Assembly (NCBI GenBank): GCA_038230415.1
Contig: JBBRNH010000014.1
Span: forward strand, 17,765 to 81,764
DNA length: 64,000 nt
Source: JBBRNH01 sp038230415
GTDB lineage: Bacteria > Bacteroidota > Bacteroidia > Cytophagales > Spirosomataceae
Direction: 5' to 3'
The notes beneath the pieces are model-generated. The model was not told the DNA's origin. It ran no database searches and was given only the letters and a program-made list of their open reading frames with translations. Positions 42,614 through 51,600 of this stretch are shown here, in pieces; the stretch's first letter is position 1; each line of letters starts with the position of its first letter. The position numbers and the translations under genes are program-made.

Positions 42614-42682
42614 ACAGTTTACGGTTTACGGGGCCATCCGGCGTACATACACCGGCGAAAGCAACCCCAAAAACCGTAAACT
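42614..42682. repeat. Inverted repeat of TTTACGG heptads
   Basis: CAGTTTACGGTTT followed by ACGGGG on the left is mirrored by CCCC-AAAAACCGTAAACTG on the right. It lies in the convergent gap between the sugar dehydrogenase and amt. TTTACGG heptads recur near 55434 and 56930. Confidence 0.55.
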
Positions 42683-42697
42683 GACTACCGAAAACCG

Positions 42698-44038
42698 TTA
42701 AGCGTCCACCAGAAACTCGTCGTGCTGGCTCACGTCTAAGCCAACTTTCTCGTCTTCTTCGGTCACGCGCAGGGGCAGAATCAGGTCGGTCACTTTCAGC
42801 AGCAGCAATGACATCCCGAAGGCAAAGCCCGACACGACAAACAGGGCGATGATATGGGTGACAAACAGGCCCGTTTCGCCGAAGGCCAAGCCCTCCACGG
42901 TAACGGCGGAGTTAATGCCTTTGCTGGCGAAAATGCCGGTCATAATCATACCCACCATGCCGCCCACCCCGTGGCACGGAAACACGTCGAGCGTATCGTC
43001 TAAGGTTGACTTCGAGCGCAGATGAGCGATATAATTACTGGTGATGGCGGCCACCGTACCGATGAAAATAGAGGTCGGGATGGTCACAAAACCGGCACCG
43101 GGCGTAATGGCAACTAAGCCAACCACCGCGCCGATGGCAAAACCGAGGGCTGAAACCTTTTTGCCTTTAGCAGCATCGAACAGCACCCAGGCCAGACCCG
43201 CAGCCGCAGCCGCCGTGTTGGTGGTGGCAAAGGCCGAAGCCGCCAGCGGAGAAGCCGCCACCGCCGAACCCGCGTTGAAGCCAAACCAGCCGAACCACAG
43301 CAGACCCGTGCCGAGCAGCACAAACGGCACGTTGGCCGGGGGGAACACACTCGCTTCGAGGTGCGATTTGCGCCGTTTCAGGTAGATGGCACCGGCCAGA
43401 GCCGCCCAGCCTGCCGACATATGCACGACGGTTCCACCGGCGAAATCAAGCACACCTACGCCGTTGAAGCCTTTGAAGAGCAGCCCATCGGGGTGCCAGG
43501 TCATATGGGCTAAGGGCGCGTAAACGAAAATGCTGAACAGAATCATAAACAGCACGTAAGACCGGAAGTTGATCCGCTCGGCCATCGAACCCGTGACGAG
43601 GGCGGGGGTGATCACGGCGAATTTCAACTGGAAAAACGCGAACACCACTAACGGAATCGTGGCCGCCAATGACCAGGGCTTGCCATCCAGCACGCCGTTA
43701 AACATAAAGAACGTGCGCGGGTCGCCGATGATGCCGCCGATTGAGTCGCCGAAGGCCAGCGAAAAACCGCACACCACCCACAGCACGCTGATTACGCCCA
43801 TGGCGATAAAGCTCTGCATCATGGTCGAGATCACGTTTTTGTTGTTGACCATGCCGCCGTAGAAATACGCCAGGCCGGGGGTCATCAGCAGCACTAAGGC
43901 CGTAGCCACCAGCATCCAGGCGGTATCACCGGCGTTGATGCCCTCGGTGACGATGGCGGTTGGCACCGCCGGAAAAAACACGCCCAGGAAGCTGATTGCC
44001 AGCAAGATGAGCAGCGGAATGTAATTGGGCTTTTTCAT
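42698..44038 (-). CDS. amt: Ammonium transporter
   Basis: 446 residues with a signal-like first helix and eleven further helices. Motifs include DTAWMLVATALVLLMTPGLAYFYGG, the signature DFAGGTVVHMSAGWAALAG (with the twin-His pore histidine HMS) and the second His in CHGVGGMVGMIMTGIF. It passes ammonium through the inner membrane. It is downstream of a porin gene by 33 bp, so the pair probably forms an ammonium uptake operon. No glnB-type gene is adjacent. Confidence 0.92.
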   Translation of the reverse strand: MKKPNYIPLLILLAISFLGVFFPAVPTAIVTEGINAGDTAWMLVATALVLLMTPGLAYFYGGMVNNKNVISTMMQSFIAMGVISVLWVVCGFSLAFGDSIGGIIGDPRTFFMFNGVLDGKPWSLAATIPLVVFAFFQLKFAVITPALVTGSMAERINFRSYVLFMILFSIFVYAPLAHMTWHPDGLLFKGFNGVGVLDFAGGTVVHMSAGWAALAGAIYLKRRKSHLEASVFPPANVPFVLLGTGLLWFGWFGFNAGSAVAASPLAASAFATTNTAAAAAGLAWVLFDAAKGKKVSALGFAIGAVVGLVAITPGAGFVTIPTSIFIGTVAAITSNYIAHLRSKSTLDDTLDVFPCHGVGGMVGMIMTGIFASKGINSAVTVEGLAFGETGLFVTHIIALFVVSGFAFGMSLLLLKVTDLILPLRVTEEDEKVGLDVSQHDEFLVDA

Positions 44039-44071
44039 AATACGCAGGGGTTTTTTGTTGTACGAACTGAA

Positions 44072-45235
44072 TTAGAATTTAAAGATTGCGGCTAAACCCA
44101 GTGTGGTTTGGCTCTTCACGAGTTTGGTATCGCCGTTCAGGAATTTGTCTTTCGAGTAGGTGTCCACCCTGAATTCGGGTTTGAGCAGCACGTGGCCGTT
44201 GCCGGTGGTGATATTGCCCGTGATGGTGATCGAGTTCACCCCTACGCCGGTGCCGTCGGCGGCTACCAACGCCCGCGCCCCGCCGGTGTTGTCGAAGGTT
44301 TCGTAGCGGATGCCGAGGCCAACCTTGTCTGAGAAAGCGTAGTTACTGTAAATCGCTACCCCACCCCAGTTGGTGGCTTTGACGGTTTCGGTGCCGGTGA
44401 AGTAGGGATTATACTGCTGATAACCACCCGTTTGTGAGCCGTATGCCGCGTTCAGGCCGAGGAAGAATTTAGGGGTAAGCTGGTAGGTTGTCGTGAGGTC
44501 AAAAATGCTGTACGTCCCGGTCGAATCTTTACCGTTCACCTTGCTGTTAGCCTCGTTCGAGATCGCCGTGTTCAGATACACGTTCCAGCCGCTGACGGGG
44601 GCGATGAACAACTGCGCGATGAAACCCTTTGCCCGGTTGTTGTCGTAGTTCCGGTCAATGTTGTTTACCAAACCGGCCATCAGATAGACCTTGTCGCTAA
44701 AATTATACTGCGCCTTTACGCCGAGGTGATAGAACGGCCCGTTGTTAAACAGGTTCGAGAGCGAGTAATTGTAGTTGATCGGCGCGTCAATGACTTCGTA
44801 GCCGATGTGGGTGCCAAACTGCCCCGCCGTGATCGAGAGTTTGGGCGTGGCTTTCATAGTGATGTAGGCCTGCTTGATGGCGAGGGCCGTTGAGGTGGCC
44901 GCGCCGGTATTGAGTGAAACGGTGTTGCCGTAGTTACCGAGGTCGGCGTTGTTGCCCCAGGTGAGGTCAAAAACGGCATCTACACTACCCGATGTGTAGG
45001 TGGCTTTGGCCTGAATGAGACCCAACTGAAACTGCCCGGCCCGTTGGTCAAAGGCGCGGGCGGCCCCACCAACCCCCACGTTTTCGCGGTACAGGGGATT
45101 GTTGAAATTGGCCGTGTAGTAGGTGTCCATGTAGCCGGAGAAGGTGAATTTTCCGGCAGTGGCAGCCGTTGAATCCTGCGCCTGAACAACTACTGAGCAA
45201 AGAGTATAAGCTACCAGTAAAACTAATTTTCTCAT
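44072..45235 (-). CDS. Outer-membrane beta-barrel porin (bbp2/OmpL-like)
   Basis: 387 residues. Signal peptide MRKLVLLVAYTLCSVVVQAQ, then FSGYMDTYYTANFNNPLYRENVG and many alternating strands ending in Phe (AAIFKF), as expected for a barrel. The layout is that of the putative beta-barrel porin-2 family. Position ahead of amt suggests it lets ammonium or another nitrogen source cross the outer membrane. A clear Bacteroidota promoter lies 48 bp upstream. Confidence 0.8.
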   Translation of the reverse strand: MRKLVLLVAYTLCSVVVQAQDSTAATAGKFTFSGYMDTYYTANFNNPLYRENVGVGGAARAFDQRAGQFQLGLIQAKATYTSGSVDAVFDLTWGNNADLGNYGNTVSLNTGAATSTALAIKQAYITMKATPKLSITAGQFGTHIGYEVIDAPINYNYSLSNLFNNGPFYHLGVKAQYNFSDKVYLMAGLVNNIDRNYDNNRAKGFIAQLFIAPVSGWNVYLNTAISNEANSKVNGKDSTGTYSIFDLTTTYQLTPKFFLGLNAAYGSQTGGYQQYNPYFTGTETVKATNWGGVAIYSNYAFSDKVGLGIRYETFDNTGGARALVAADGTGVGVNSITITGNITTGNGHVLLKPEFRVDTYSKDKFLNGDTKLVKSQTTLGLAAIFKF

Positions 45236-45282
45236 AATTTAATTTTGTTGTATAGTGATTCAGCCAATGATTATTGGTTCTG

Positions 45283-45313
45283 CAAAGATTATCACCCTGT
45301 TTTTCTATTGCAA
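45283..45313 (-). promoter_or_regulatory. Promoter of the porin-amt operon
   Basis: Read leftward: TTG (45313-45311), 19 bp, then TAATCTTTG (45291-45283). Spacing and sequence are close to the TTG-N19-TAnnTTTG consensus of the Bacteroidota primary sigma factor, with one extra base in the -7 box. Confidence 0.65.
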
Positions 45314-45436
45314 GAAGAAATCTGGATTTTGACCCTATTTTGGTGAATACGTGCAAAAATTCTTTAAAAGATTTTAAATTTTAAACGTAATATCTTATTA
45401 ACAGGATAAAAAAACTGAACAAAACAACCTTTTTTC

Positions 45437-45500
45437 AACCGGGCTAAAAACAAAGCAGCCGACCCAGTTCTGGGTCGGCTGCTTTGTTTTTAGCCCGGTT
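45437..45500 (-). terminator. 31-bp perfect hairpin after the ferredoxin gene
   Basis: Arms 45437-45467 and 45470-45500 are exact complements with only two bases between them. The GC-rich centre (GCAGCCGACCCAG) plus A/T flanks is terminator-like, and the leftward strand continues into an A-rich run. Unusually long for an intrinsic terminator. Confidence 0.75.
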
Positions 45501-45505
45501 ATTTC

Positions 45506-45856
45506 TCAGGCTTCGGCGTGGAGCCAGGCTTTCTTGGCAAGCAGTGTTTCTTCGTCCTCCACGCGGTCGGGGTCGGGTACGCAGCAGTCAACCGGGCAAA
45601 CAGCCGCGCACTGCGGCTCCTCATGAAAACCCTGGCACTCCGTACATTTGTCGGAGACAATGTAATAAAACTCAGCAGAAACGGGCGACTGTGGGGCTTT
45701 GCCCGCAATCACGGTGCCATCGCCGAAGTCAACCTCGTCTAATTTGGTGCCACCGCTCCACGTCCATTCCATACCCCCTTCGTAGATGGCGGTGTTGGGA
45801 CATTCGGGTTCGCAGGCCCCGCAGTTGATGCACTCGTCGGTGATCATGATTGCCAT
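45506..45856 (-). CDS. Two-cluster ferredoxin
   Basis: 116 residues from the ATG at 45856. The 45910 start is not conserved and overlaps the promoter. The first 4Fe-4S motif is C-I-N-C-G-A-C-E-P-E-C-P (about 10-21). The second begins C-T-E-C and continues C-A-A-V-C-P-V-D-C, with an insertion between its first Cys pair and the rest, as in YfhL-type ferredoxins. A soluble electron carrier. Divergent from the LuxC-type gene. Confidence 0.9.
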   Translation of the reverse strand: MAIMITDECINCGACEPECPNTAIYEGGMEWTWSGGTKLDEVDFGDGTVIAGKAPQSPVSAEFYYIVSDKCTECQGFHEEPQCAAVCPVDCCVPDPDRVEDEETLLAKKAWLHAEA

Positions 45857-45907
45857 AGCCGGTACAGATTTAGTACGTAGTAAGATTTGTTTCTCGAAAT
45901 TGGACAA

Positions 45908-45937
45908 CAAATATAATTATTTAAAGGTTGGCGACAA
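45908..45937 (-). promoter_or_regulatory. Promoter of the ferredoxin gene
   Basis: Leftward TTG (45937-45935), exactly 19 bp, then TATATTTG (45915-45908), a full match to TAnnTTTG. The start codon follows 51 bp later. Confidence 0.75.
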
Positions 45938-45968
45938 ACCAAAATTTTATTTCACCCGTTGACATACC

Positions 45969-47081
45969 ATGACTCTTTACCAACGCATTCAAGCCTTCGC
46001 GGCTCTTGGCGCGTATCTGCGCTCGGCAGCGGCCCAACCCGAACTGACCGAAGTTGCCCACCGCGCTCACGGCAAAAACAACTGGTTTACGCCCGAATCC
46101 GTTCTGAAATCACTGCGAGCCATTGCTACCGAGTTTTTGGCCGCTGATAAACTCGCCAATTGGACGAGCGAATATAATTTGAGCGAACCGTTGACGGACA
46201 CCAACACCCACACGGTTGGTGTGGTGATGGCGGGTAATATTCCGGCGGTTGGCTTTCACGATTTGCTGTGTATTTTGATGAGTGGTCACCGGGTTTTGGT
46301 CAAACTAAGCTCGCCCGATTTTGTACTAATCCAATACTTAATACAAAAAATAACAGAATTTTCGTCTGATTTGGGGTCACAAATCGCCGTTGCCGAGCGG
46401 CTCAATGCGGCAGATGCCTACATCGCCACCGGGTCTGACAATACGGCGCGGTATTTCTCATACTATTTTGCCCGGAAACCGCACATTATCCGCCGAAACC
46501 GCACCTCGGTAGCTGTGCTGATGGGCGAAGAAACCCCCGCCGAATTTGCCCGGCTCGGCAACGACCTCCTGGATTACTACGGTCTCGGTTGCCGCAACGT
46601 CTCAACGCTGTTCGTGCCGGAAAACATAGACGGTAGTCTCTACAATTTTGTGCCGTTGCTGCAAACCTTAGACCCGCGCCTGAACGAGTTCAGAAACCAC
46701 CACAAATACCTCAACAATTACGACTACAACAAGTCAATCCTGCTCATTAACGGCACCCCGCACTTCGACAACGGTTTTCTGCTGCTTACCCCAACGCCGG
46801 GCGATAGCTTAGTCTCGCCCATTTCGGTGGTGTTCTACCGCCACTACCGCGATCAGGCCGATTTGGCCCGGCAGTTAGCGGCATACAGCGATAAAATTCA
46901 GGTTGTTGCCTCGGCGCAAGGCAGTTCGGGCCGGGGCTGGTATCCCGGCTCGGTGGCGTTTGGGCAAACCCAGCAGCCCAGCCTGACCGACTATGCCGAT
47001 GGCGTGGACACGATGGCGTTTTTGGCATCGCTCCAGTCCCAGACCACCACCATCCAGTCTTCGCCCGCCGTAGTTTCATGA
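45969..47081 (+). CDS. Acyl-CoA reductase (LuxC family)
   Basis: 370 residues. The aldehyde-dehydrogenase-like fold shows VGVVMAGNIPAVGFHDLLCILMSGHRVLVKLS (split across the nucleotide site), the GSDNTARYF segment, and the catalytic Cys in YYGLGCRNVSTLFVP (near residue 212). It reduces acyl-CoA or activated acyl groups to aldehydes with NADPH in characterised relatives. Its 3' end overlaps the convergent GNAT gene by 91 bp. The last 15 residues (QSQTTTIQSSPAVVS) are low-complexity and may be an extension. Confidence 0.85.
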   Translation: MTLYQRIQAFAALGAYLRSAAAQPELTEVAHRAHGKNNWFTPESVLKSLRAIATEFLAADKLANWTSEYNLSEPLTDTNTHTVGVVMAGNIPAVGFHDLLCILMSGHRVLVKLSSPDFVLIQYLIQKITEFSSDLGSQIAVAERLNAADAYIATGSDNTARYFSYYFARKPHIIRRNRTSVAVLMGEETPAEFARLGNDLLDYYGLGCRNVSTLFVPENIDGSLYNFVPLLQTLDPRLNEFRNHHKYLNNYDYNKSILLINGTPHFDNGFLLLTPTPGDSLVSPISVVFYRHYRDQADLARQLAAYSDKIQVVASAQGSSGRGWYPGSVAFGQTQQPSLTDYADGVDTMAFLASLQSQTTTIQSSPAVVS

Positions 47082-47584
47082 AACCGGGCGATGGAACGAA
47101 AGCCCACCCGTTCGTGGGCGCGGATGGAGCGCGTGTTCCGGGCCGAAATATCGGTAATAAGCAACTGGTAACGAGACTGATAAGTATCCCGGTGATGCTG
47201 ATACATTCGGTCAAAAATGCCCTGCCCCCGGTAGCCGTCGGCCACGCAGACCTGCCCCATCACGTAATACGGAAACTGGCTGAGTGGTTTGTTTTGGTAG
47301 CTCAGCGCGTCAATCTGATCGAACAAACTGCCTAACTCCGGGACTGCCTGCCGGATTTCGGGTAGGGTAACGAGGGCGTACCCCACCACCGTTTCGCCGT
47401 CTTTGGCGATGATGCCCGGCCCGGCTTCGTGCATTTGCTGCATTTGGGCGAGGGTGTATTGCAGCGTCACGAATCCCTGTTGTTGCTGCACATTGGGCGC
47501 GAGATTTCTGACGAGGTTTTGCTGTTGGAGGGCGAGAATACCGCGCAGGTCGGCTTCGGTTTGAGCCGTTGTGATGGTAAGCAT
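46991..47584 (-). CDS. GNAT-family N-acetyltransferase
   Basis: 197 residues. The acetyl-CoA loop is VADGYRGQGIFDRMY (about 115-129), preceded by the YYVMGQVCV strand and followed by DISARNTRSIRAHERVGF, which is motif B. The target is unknown. It begins 9 bp after the FHA gene stop and is probably the last gene of the kinase/phosphatase/cell-wall cluster. The 3' end overlaps the acyl-CoA reductase gene on the other strand. Confidence 0.85.
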   Translation of the reverse strand: MLTITTAQTEADLRGILALQQQNLVRNLAPNVQQQQGFVTLQYTLAQMQQMHEAGPGIIAKDGETVVGYALVTLPEIRQAVPELGSLFDQIDALSYQNKPLSQFPYYVMGQVCVADGYRGQGIFDRMYQHHRDTYQSRYQLLITDISARNTRSIRAHERVGFRSIARFHETTAGEDWMVVVWDWSDAKNAIVSTPSA

Positions 47585-47593
47585 GAAAAAGAG

Positions 47594-48520
47594 TCAGATG
47601 AGGGTGAACAACAGTTTGGCCGTCCCGCCGAGTTCGATTTGGTCGCCGGGGCGGAGCGGATACGCCATATCGGGGACATCGGCCCGCGTGATGGTATCGT
47701 CGGCGTGGAGGATTTTGGTTTTGTTGCCGCTGGCGGGCAGGCCCCCGGTGTCGGCTACCAGCACGTACCGCTGCCGGTCGGTTTCGTAGCGGATGGTGGC
47801 ATGAAACCGGCTCACGGCGGCATTGATGTCGGTGTGTTGCGGGTCAAGGCCGGGGTCATCGTCGGCCAGAAACACAATGTCGTTACTACGAATCCGGCCC
47901 GACGGGGTTTGCGCCGTTCGTCCCCGCCCGATGCAGTAGCGGTCTTTCTGCACCGGATCAAGGGGATAAACAGACTGTTCGGTTTGCCCGGCAAGGGTCT
48001 CTAACCGGGCCAATCGCTGGTTGTTTAGTCGGGTAGCCGGTAAGTCTGCCTTCACCGGCAGCACCAACCCCAGCTCACCTTGCCGGAACGTACAGTCGGG
48101 TAATTCATCCCGAAAAAACTCAATCGTCAGGATCCAGTTTGGCGGGAGTTGAACATACTGATTGACCAACTGCCGGTTGAGTTCGCGCTGAAATTTACCC
48201 GGCTCACCGCTCCACAACGCCACCTGATACAGCGTTTCGTCGGCGGGGGTTTCGGCCAACACACACAGCCGCAGTGACTTAGGCCCCGCGCTGGGTTCGT
48301 TCTGGTAAGGCCGCAGGGCTTCGACCATAAACCCGGTTATTTCGGCCCGTTTCCGTTCGGCGGGCGGCAAACCGGAGACGGGCGGGCGGTTTGGCGTTGG
48401 GGCAGTCGGTTCAGGTTCTGCTACCGGGGTTGCTTCGGTAGGTGCGGACGCAATCGGGCCGGGCTGCAAATTTGTTGGGCTGAGACCGAAGAGGGTTTTG
48501 AGGTTTTGGAGTAAGGACAT
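47594..48520 (-). CDS. FHA-domain protein
   Basis: 308 residues. A Pro-rich N-terminus leads to a central alpha/beta domain (about 60-165), and the C-terminal FHA domain (about 195-305) shows YCIGRG, then AAVSRFHATIRYE (the conserved S-R-x-H) and PLRPGDQIELGG. FHA domains bind phosphothreonine peptides, so this protein is a likely reader of the two kinases in the cluster. It follows the SEDS-PBP gene with an 86-bp gap. Confidence 0.85.
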   Translation of the reverse strand: MSLLQNLKTLFGLSPTNLQPGPIASAPTEATPVAEPEPTAPTPNRPPVSGLPPAERKRAEITGFMVEALRPYQNEPSAGPKSLRLCVLAETPADETLYQVALWSGEPGKFQRELNRQLVNQYVQLPPNWILTIEFFRDELPDCTFRQGELGLVLPVKADLPATRLNNQRLARLETLAGQTEQSVYPLDPVQKDRYCIGRGRTAQTPSGRIRSNDIVFLADDDPGLDPQHTDINAAVSRFHATIRYETDRQRYVLVADTGGLPASGNKTKILHADDTITRADVPDMAYPLRPGDQIELGGTAKLLFTLI

Positions 48521-48606
48521 TTTTTATGAGTAAGGCGGAGTGGCACTCCGTAGTAAAATTAACCTTGACTGCGGAGCGCTACCGGCAGGCGGCCTGTCCG
48601 CGTTAC

Positions 48607-51600
48607 TTAAAAACTCCCCAGATATCCTTTTTCTTTCAGCAACGGTGCCACCACCGCGTTTGCCAACGCCACCGCTTCTGCCGATGAATTGCCCAGCTCG
48701 ATACGGATGCTGACCACCGTTCGGGAGCGGCCATCGGGTGTGGGCGCAAAAAACACGTACCAGCCATCGTTGCGTTTGCGCCCGGCCACCATCCGTTCGG
48801 GCGTTCCGGTTTTGCCCGCCACCCGTGCTATGCTGATTTTTGCCCGTCCGCCATCCGGGTTCGACTGCTCGATCATAAACGCCTGTATCTGATTGGCGTA
48901 GTCAGTTTGCCCGGCAATACGCTGACCATCGGCCATCGGCAACGGTTTTCCGGCCCGGCGCAGCACGTAGCGAGACGGTTGCAGCGTACCGCCGTTGGCA
49001 ATGGCCCCGGCCATGCGGCCCAAGGCTGCGGGGGTGCTGGTGAGTTGCCCCTGCCCCCAGGCTAAGCCCGAAAACTCGCTGCGGTAGCGTTTGGGGTAGC
49101 GCATACGCTGGTAAAAATTGCGGTTTACGACAAACGACGAATCGCGCCAGTGCTGCCGGATTTGGGCGCGGTCGGCTTCGGTGTGTGCGTCAGCGAAGGT
49201 ATAGCCGCCCACAAAATCAATGTTCATGCCCGTAGCGAGGTATAAATCAGCAAGTTGACTATCCAACGCCAGTTCGTTGGCGAGCCGGATAAAATACACG
49301 TTGCTCGACCGGACGATGGCCTGCCGCATCGCCACCGATTCGTTACAGGGTTCTGATTCGGTGCGGCCCCGCCGGATAATCTCGTCACAACCAATGCGGT
49401 AGGTGGTTTGGGCGGCTGACGCACCGGCTTTGTTGAACCCGGCCATCGCCGTCAGTATCTTGGCCGTTGAGCCGGGCGCGGTGGGGTAGGTGAGGCCCAG
49501 ATCGCGTTCGGTAACGAGATAGGGCAGTTTTTGGCGGTCCGTGTCCGAAAGCAGCAGCGCGTCGGGCGCGGCTACGTTGGGCAGCGGGTTCAGGGCCGAA
49601 GCCAGCACATCGCCCGTCTTGGCATCCGACACCACCACCGAAATCCGTTTGCTGCGGTAATCAGAACCGGCCAGCGCGTTTTGCAAAGACACCTGTAAAT
49701 CAGCGTCAAGGGCCAACTGAATATCCCGGTTGCGGGTTTTGCGGTCGGCTACTTCGCGGCTGTCGAGACCGGCCCGGAGCGCCGGGGCCAGTTCGCCGTA
49801 GTCATAAACCGACAAACTGCGTTCCTGCCGAACGGACGGGGTGAATCGGTCGGCGCGGTACTCGGTGGTGACGAGCGTATTTTTTTGCGGGCGGTTGTCA
49901 AACCCGCGCAACTCGCTCAGGTGCGTGGCCTCGGCGAAATAACCGTTGGCCTGCCCCCAGAACAGCCCCGTATTCTGATCGCCAATCCAGAAAAAAAGGT
50001 GTTCGCCAAACGGGTAATAGCGTTGGAGCCGCTTGCGGGTCAGGGCTTCGACGCGGGCCGGGTCGAGGTCGGTTCGCCGGAGTTGGGGCAGGTTTCGGCG
50101 CAGACTATCGGGCGAAGACGTAGCTACCAGCAAACCGTTTCGGTCATAAATCGTGCCGGCGGCCAGCGCACGGGTCAGCCGTTCGATGCGCGGATTGTAG
50201 CTATAGACCGGCTCGCCGTTGCGGGTCACGACGCGGGCGGGCCGCACGATGTACTCACCGGCCTGCCAACTGATAATCGGCAACAGTCGCCCAATCAGAA
50301 TAAAGACCCCAACCAGAAAACCGGCAATGCCAACCGTCAACACGGCATCGTAGTGTTTTTCGAAGTATTCGCGCTGCACGATTTGGCCGGGGCGACGGGC
50401 CACGCTGAACACCACGCCCATTGCCATCAGGTTGATAATGAGCGATACCTTGCCGAAACTCAAAAACGGAACGCTGATGCCGGTAAGCGGCAACAACCCC
50501 AGCGAGCCACCCGCGATGAGCAGAAACTGAACCCCGGTGGCAATGGCGATGCCGGCGACAAGAAAAAAGCTGAACGGTTGCCCGGCGCGTCGGGCGTGGA
50601 GAAACGTGCGGTGCAGTAAAATGAACACGAGTAACAGTACCGCTATTAATCCCAGCCCGCCGATTTGTTCGGCCATGCTGGGCAGAATCATGTCGGTATG
50701 CGCGGCAGGCAGGGTGTTGGTCGCGCCCCTGCCCAAGCCTTGCCCGGTAAAACCGCCCGAAGCCATTGTCCAGAAACTATGGGCGAGGTGATCTCCGCCG
50801 TAAACGTCATTATTCCAGGGGCTTAACCACATCGCTTTGCGACCGGCCAGCCGGTCGCCCACAGCCGGGAGTCGGTCGCCAAAGGCAAACGCGGCCATGA
50901 CCAAAATGAGCAAAACGGGGGCTTCGGCCAGCAACGCCAGCCAGCCAAACCGGGTACTTGAACGCGCTTCGCCCCGCCAAACTAAATATCCGATCAGCGC
51001 GACAACACTAATCAGCGTGGCCCAGCCGCCCGGCAACAGCCAGAGCATCAGGCCGTAACCCGCGCCGGTTGCCAGCAAAACGGGCAGGTTACCGCGGGCG
51101 ATGCTGTAAAAAATCAGGAACGTAAAACACACCACGAGGGCCGGTCCCATGTCGCCGAGTAGCAGGTAGAGCATCATCAGCAGCCCCGTTCCGACAAACG
51201 CGCCGAGACTGATACCGAGCCGCCAGCGCAGATCGGGGAGTTGCCGGATTTGCTGTTCGTTAGCCGCGAAAAAGCCCGCCAGAAACAGCAGCAGCAGGTA
51301 TTTGGTGATTTCGCTGGGTTGAAACGTCAGCCCGAACAGCGACAGATTGACCCGAACGCCACTGCCTTCCGGCCCGGTTCCGGCCAGGAGCGTGAGCAGG
51401 GCCAGCCCCAGCGCCAGGACGAGCCACGTATAGCCCGACAGCCGGAATGTTTGCCGCGACCGAAACGCAACGATCGGGTCGAACTGCCACATCGTGTAAA
51501 ACCGACCAATATTCAGTTGCGACAACACCGTCATGCCGGCCAGCCCCAGCCAAACGCCCTGCACCGCCTGACCCGCAAAAACGGTATCCTGCACCGGGTT

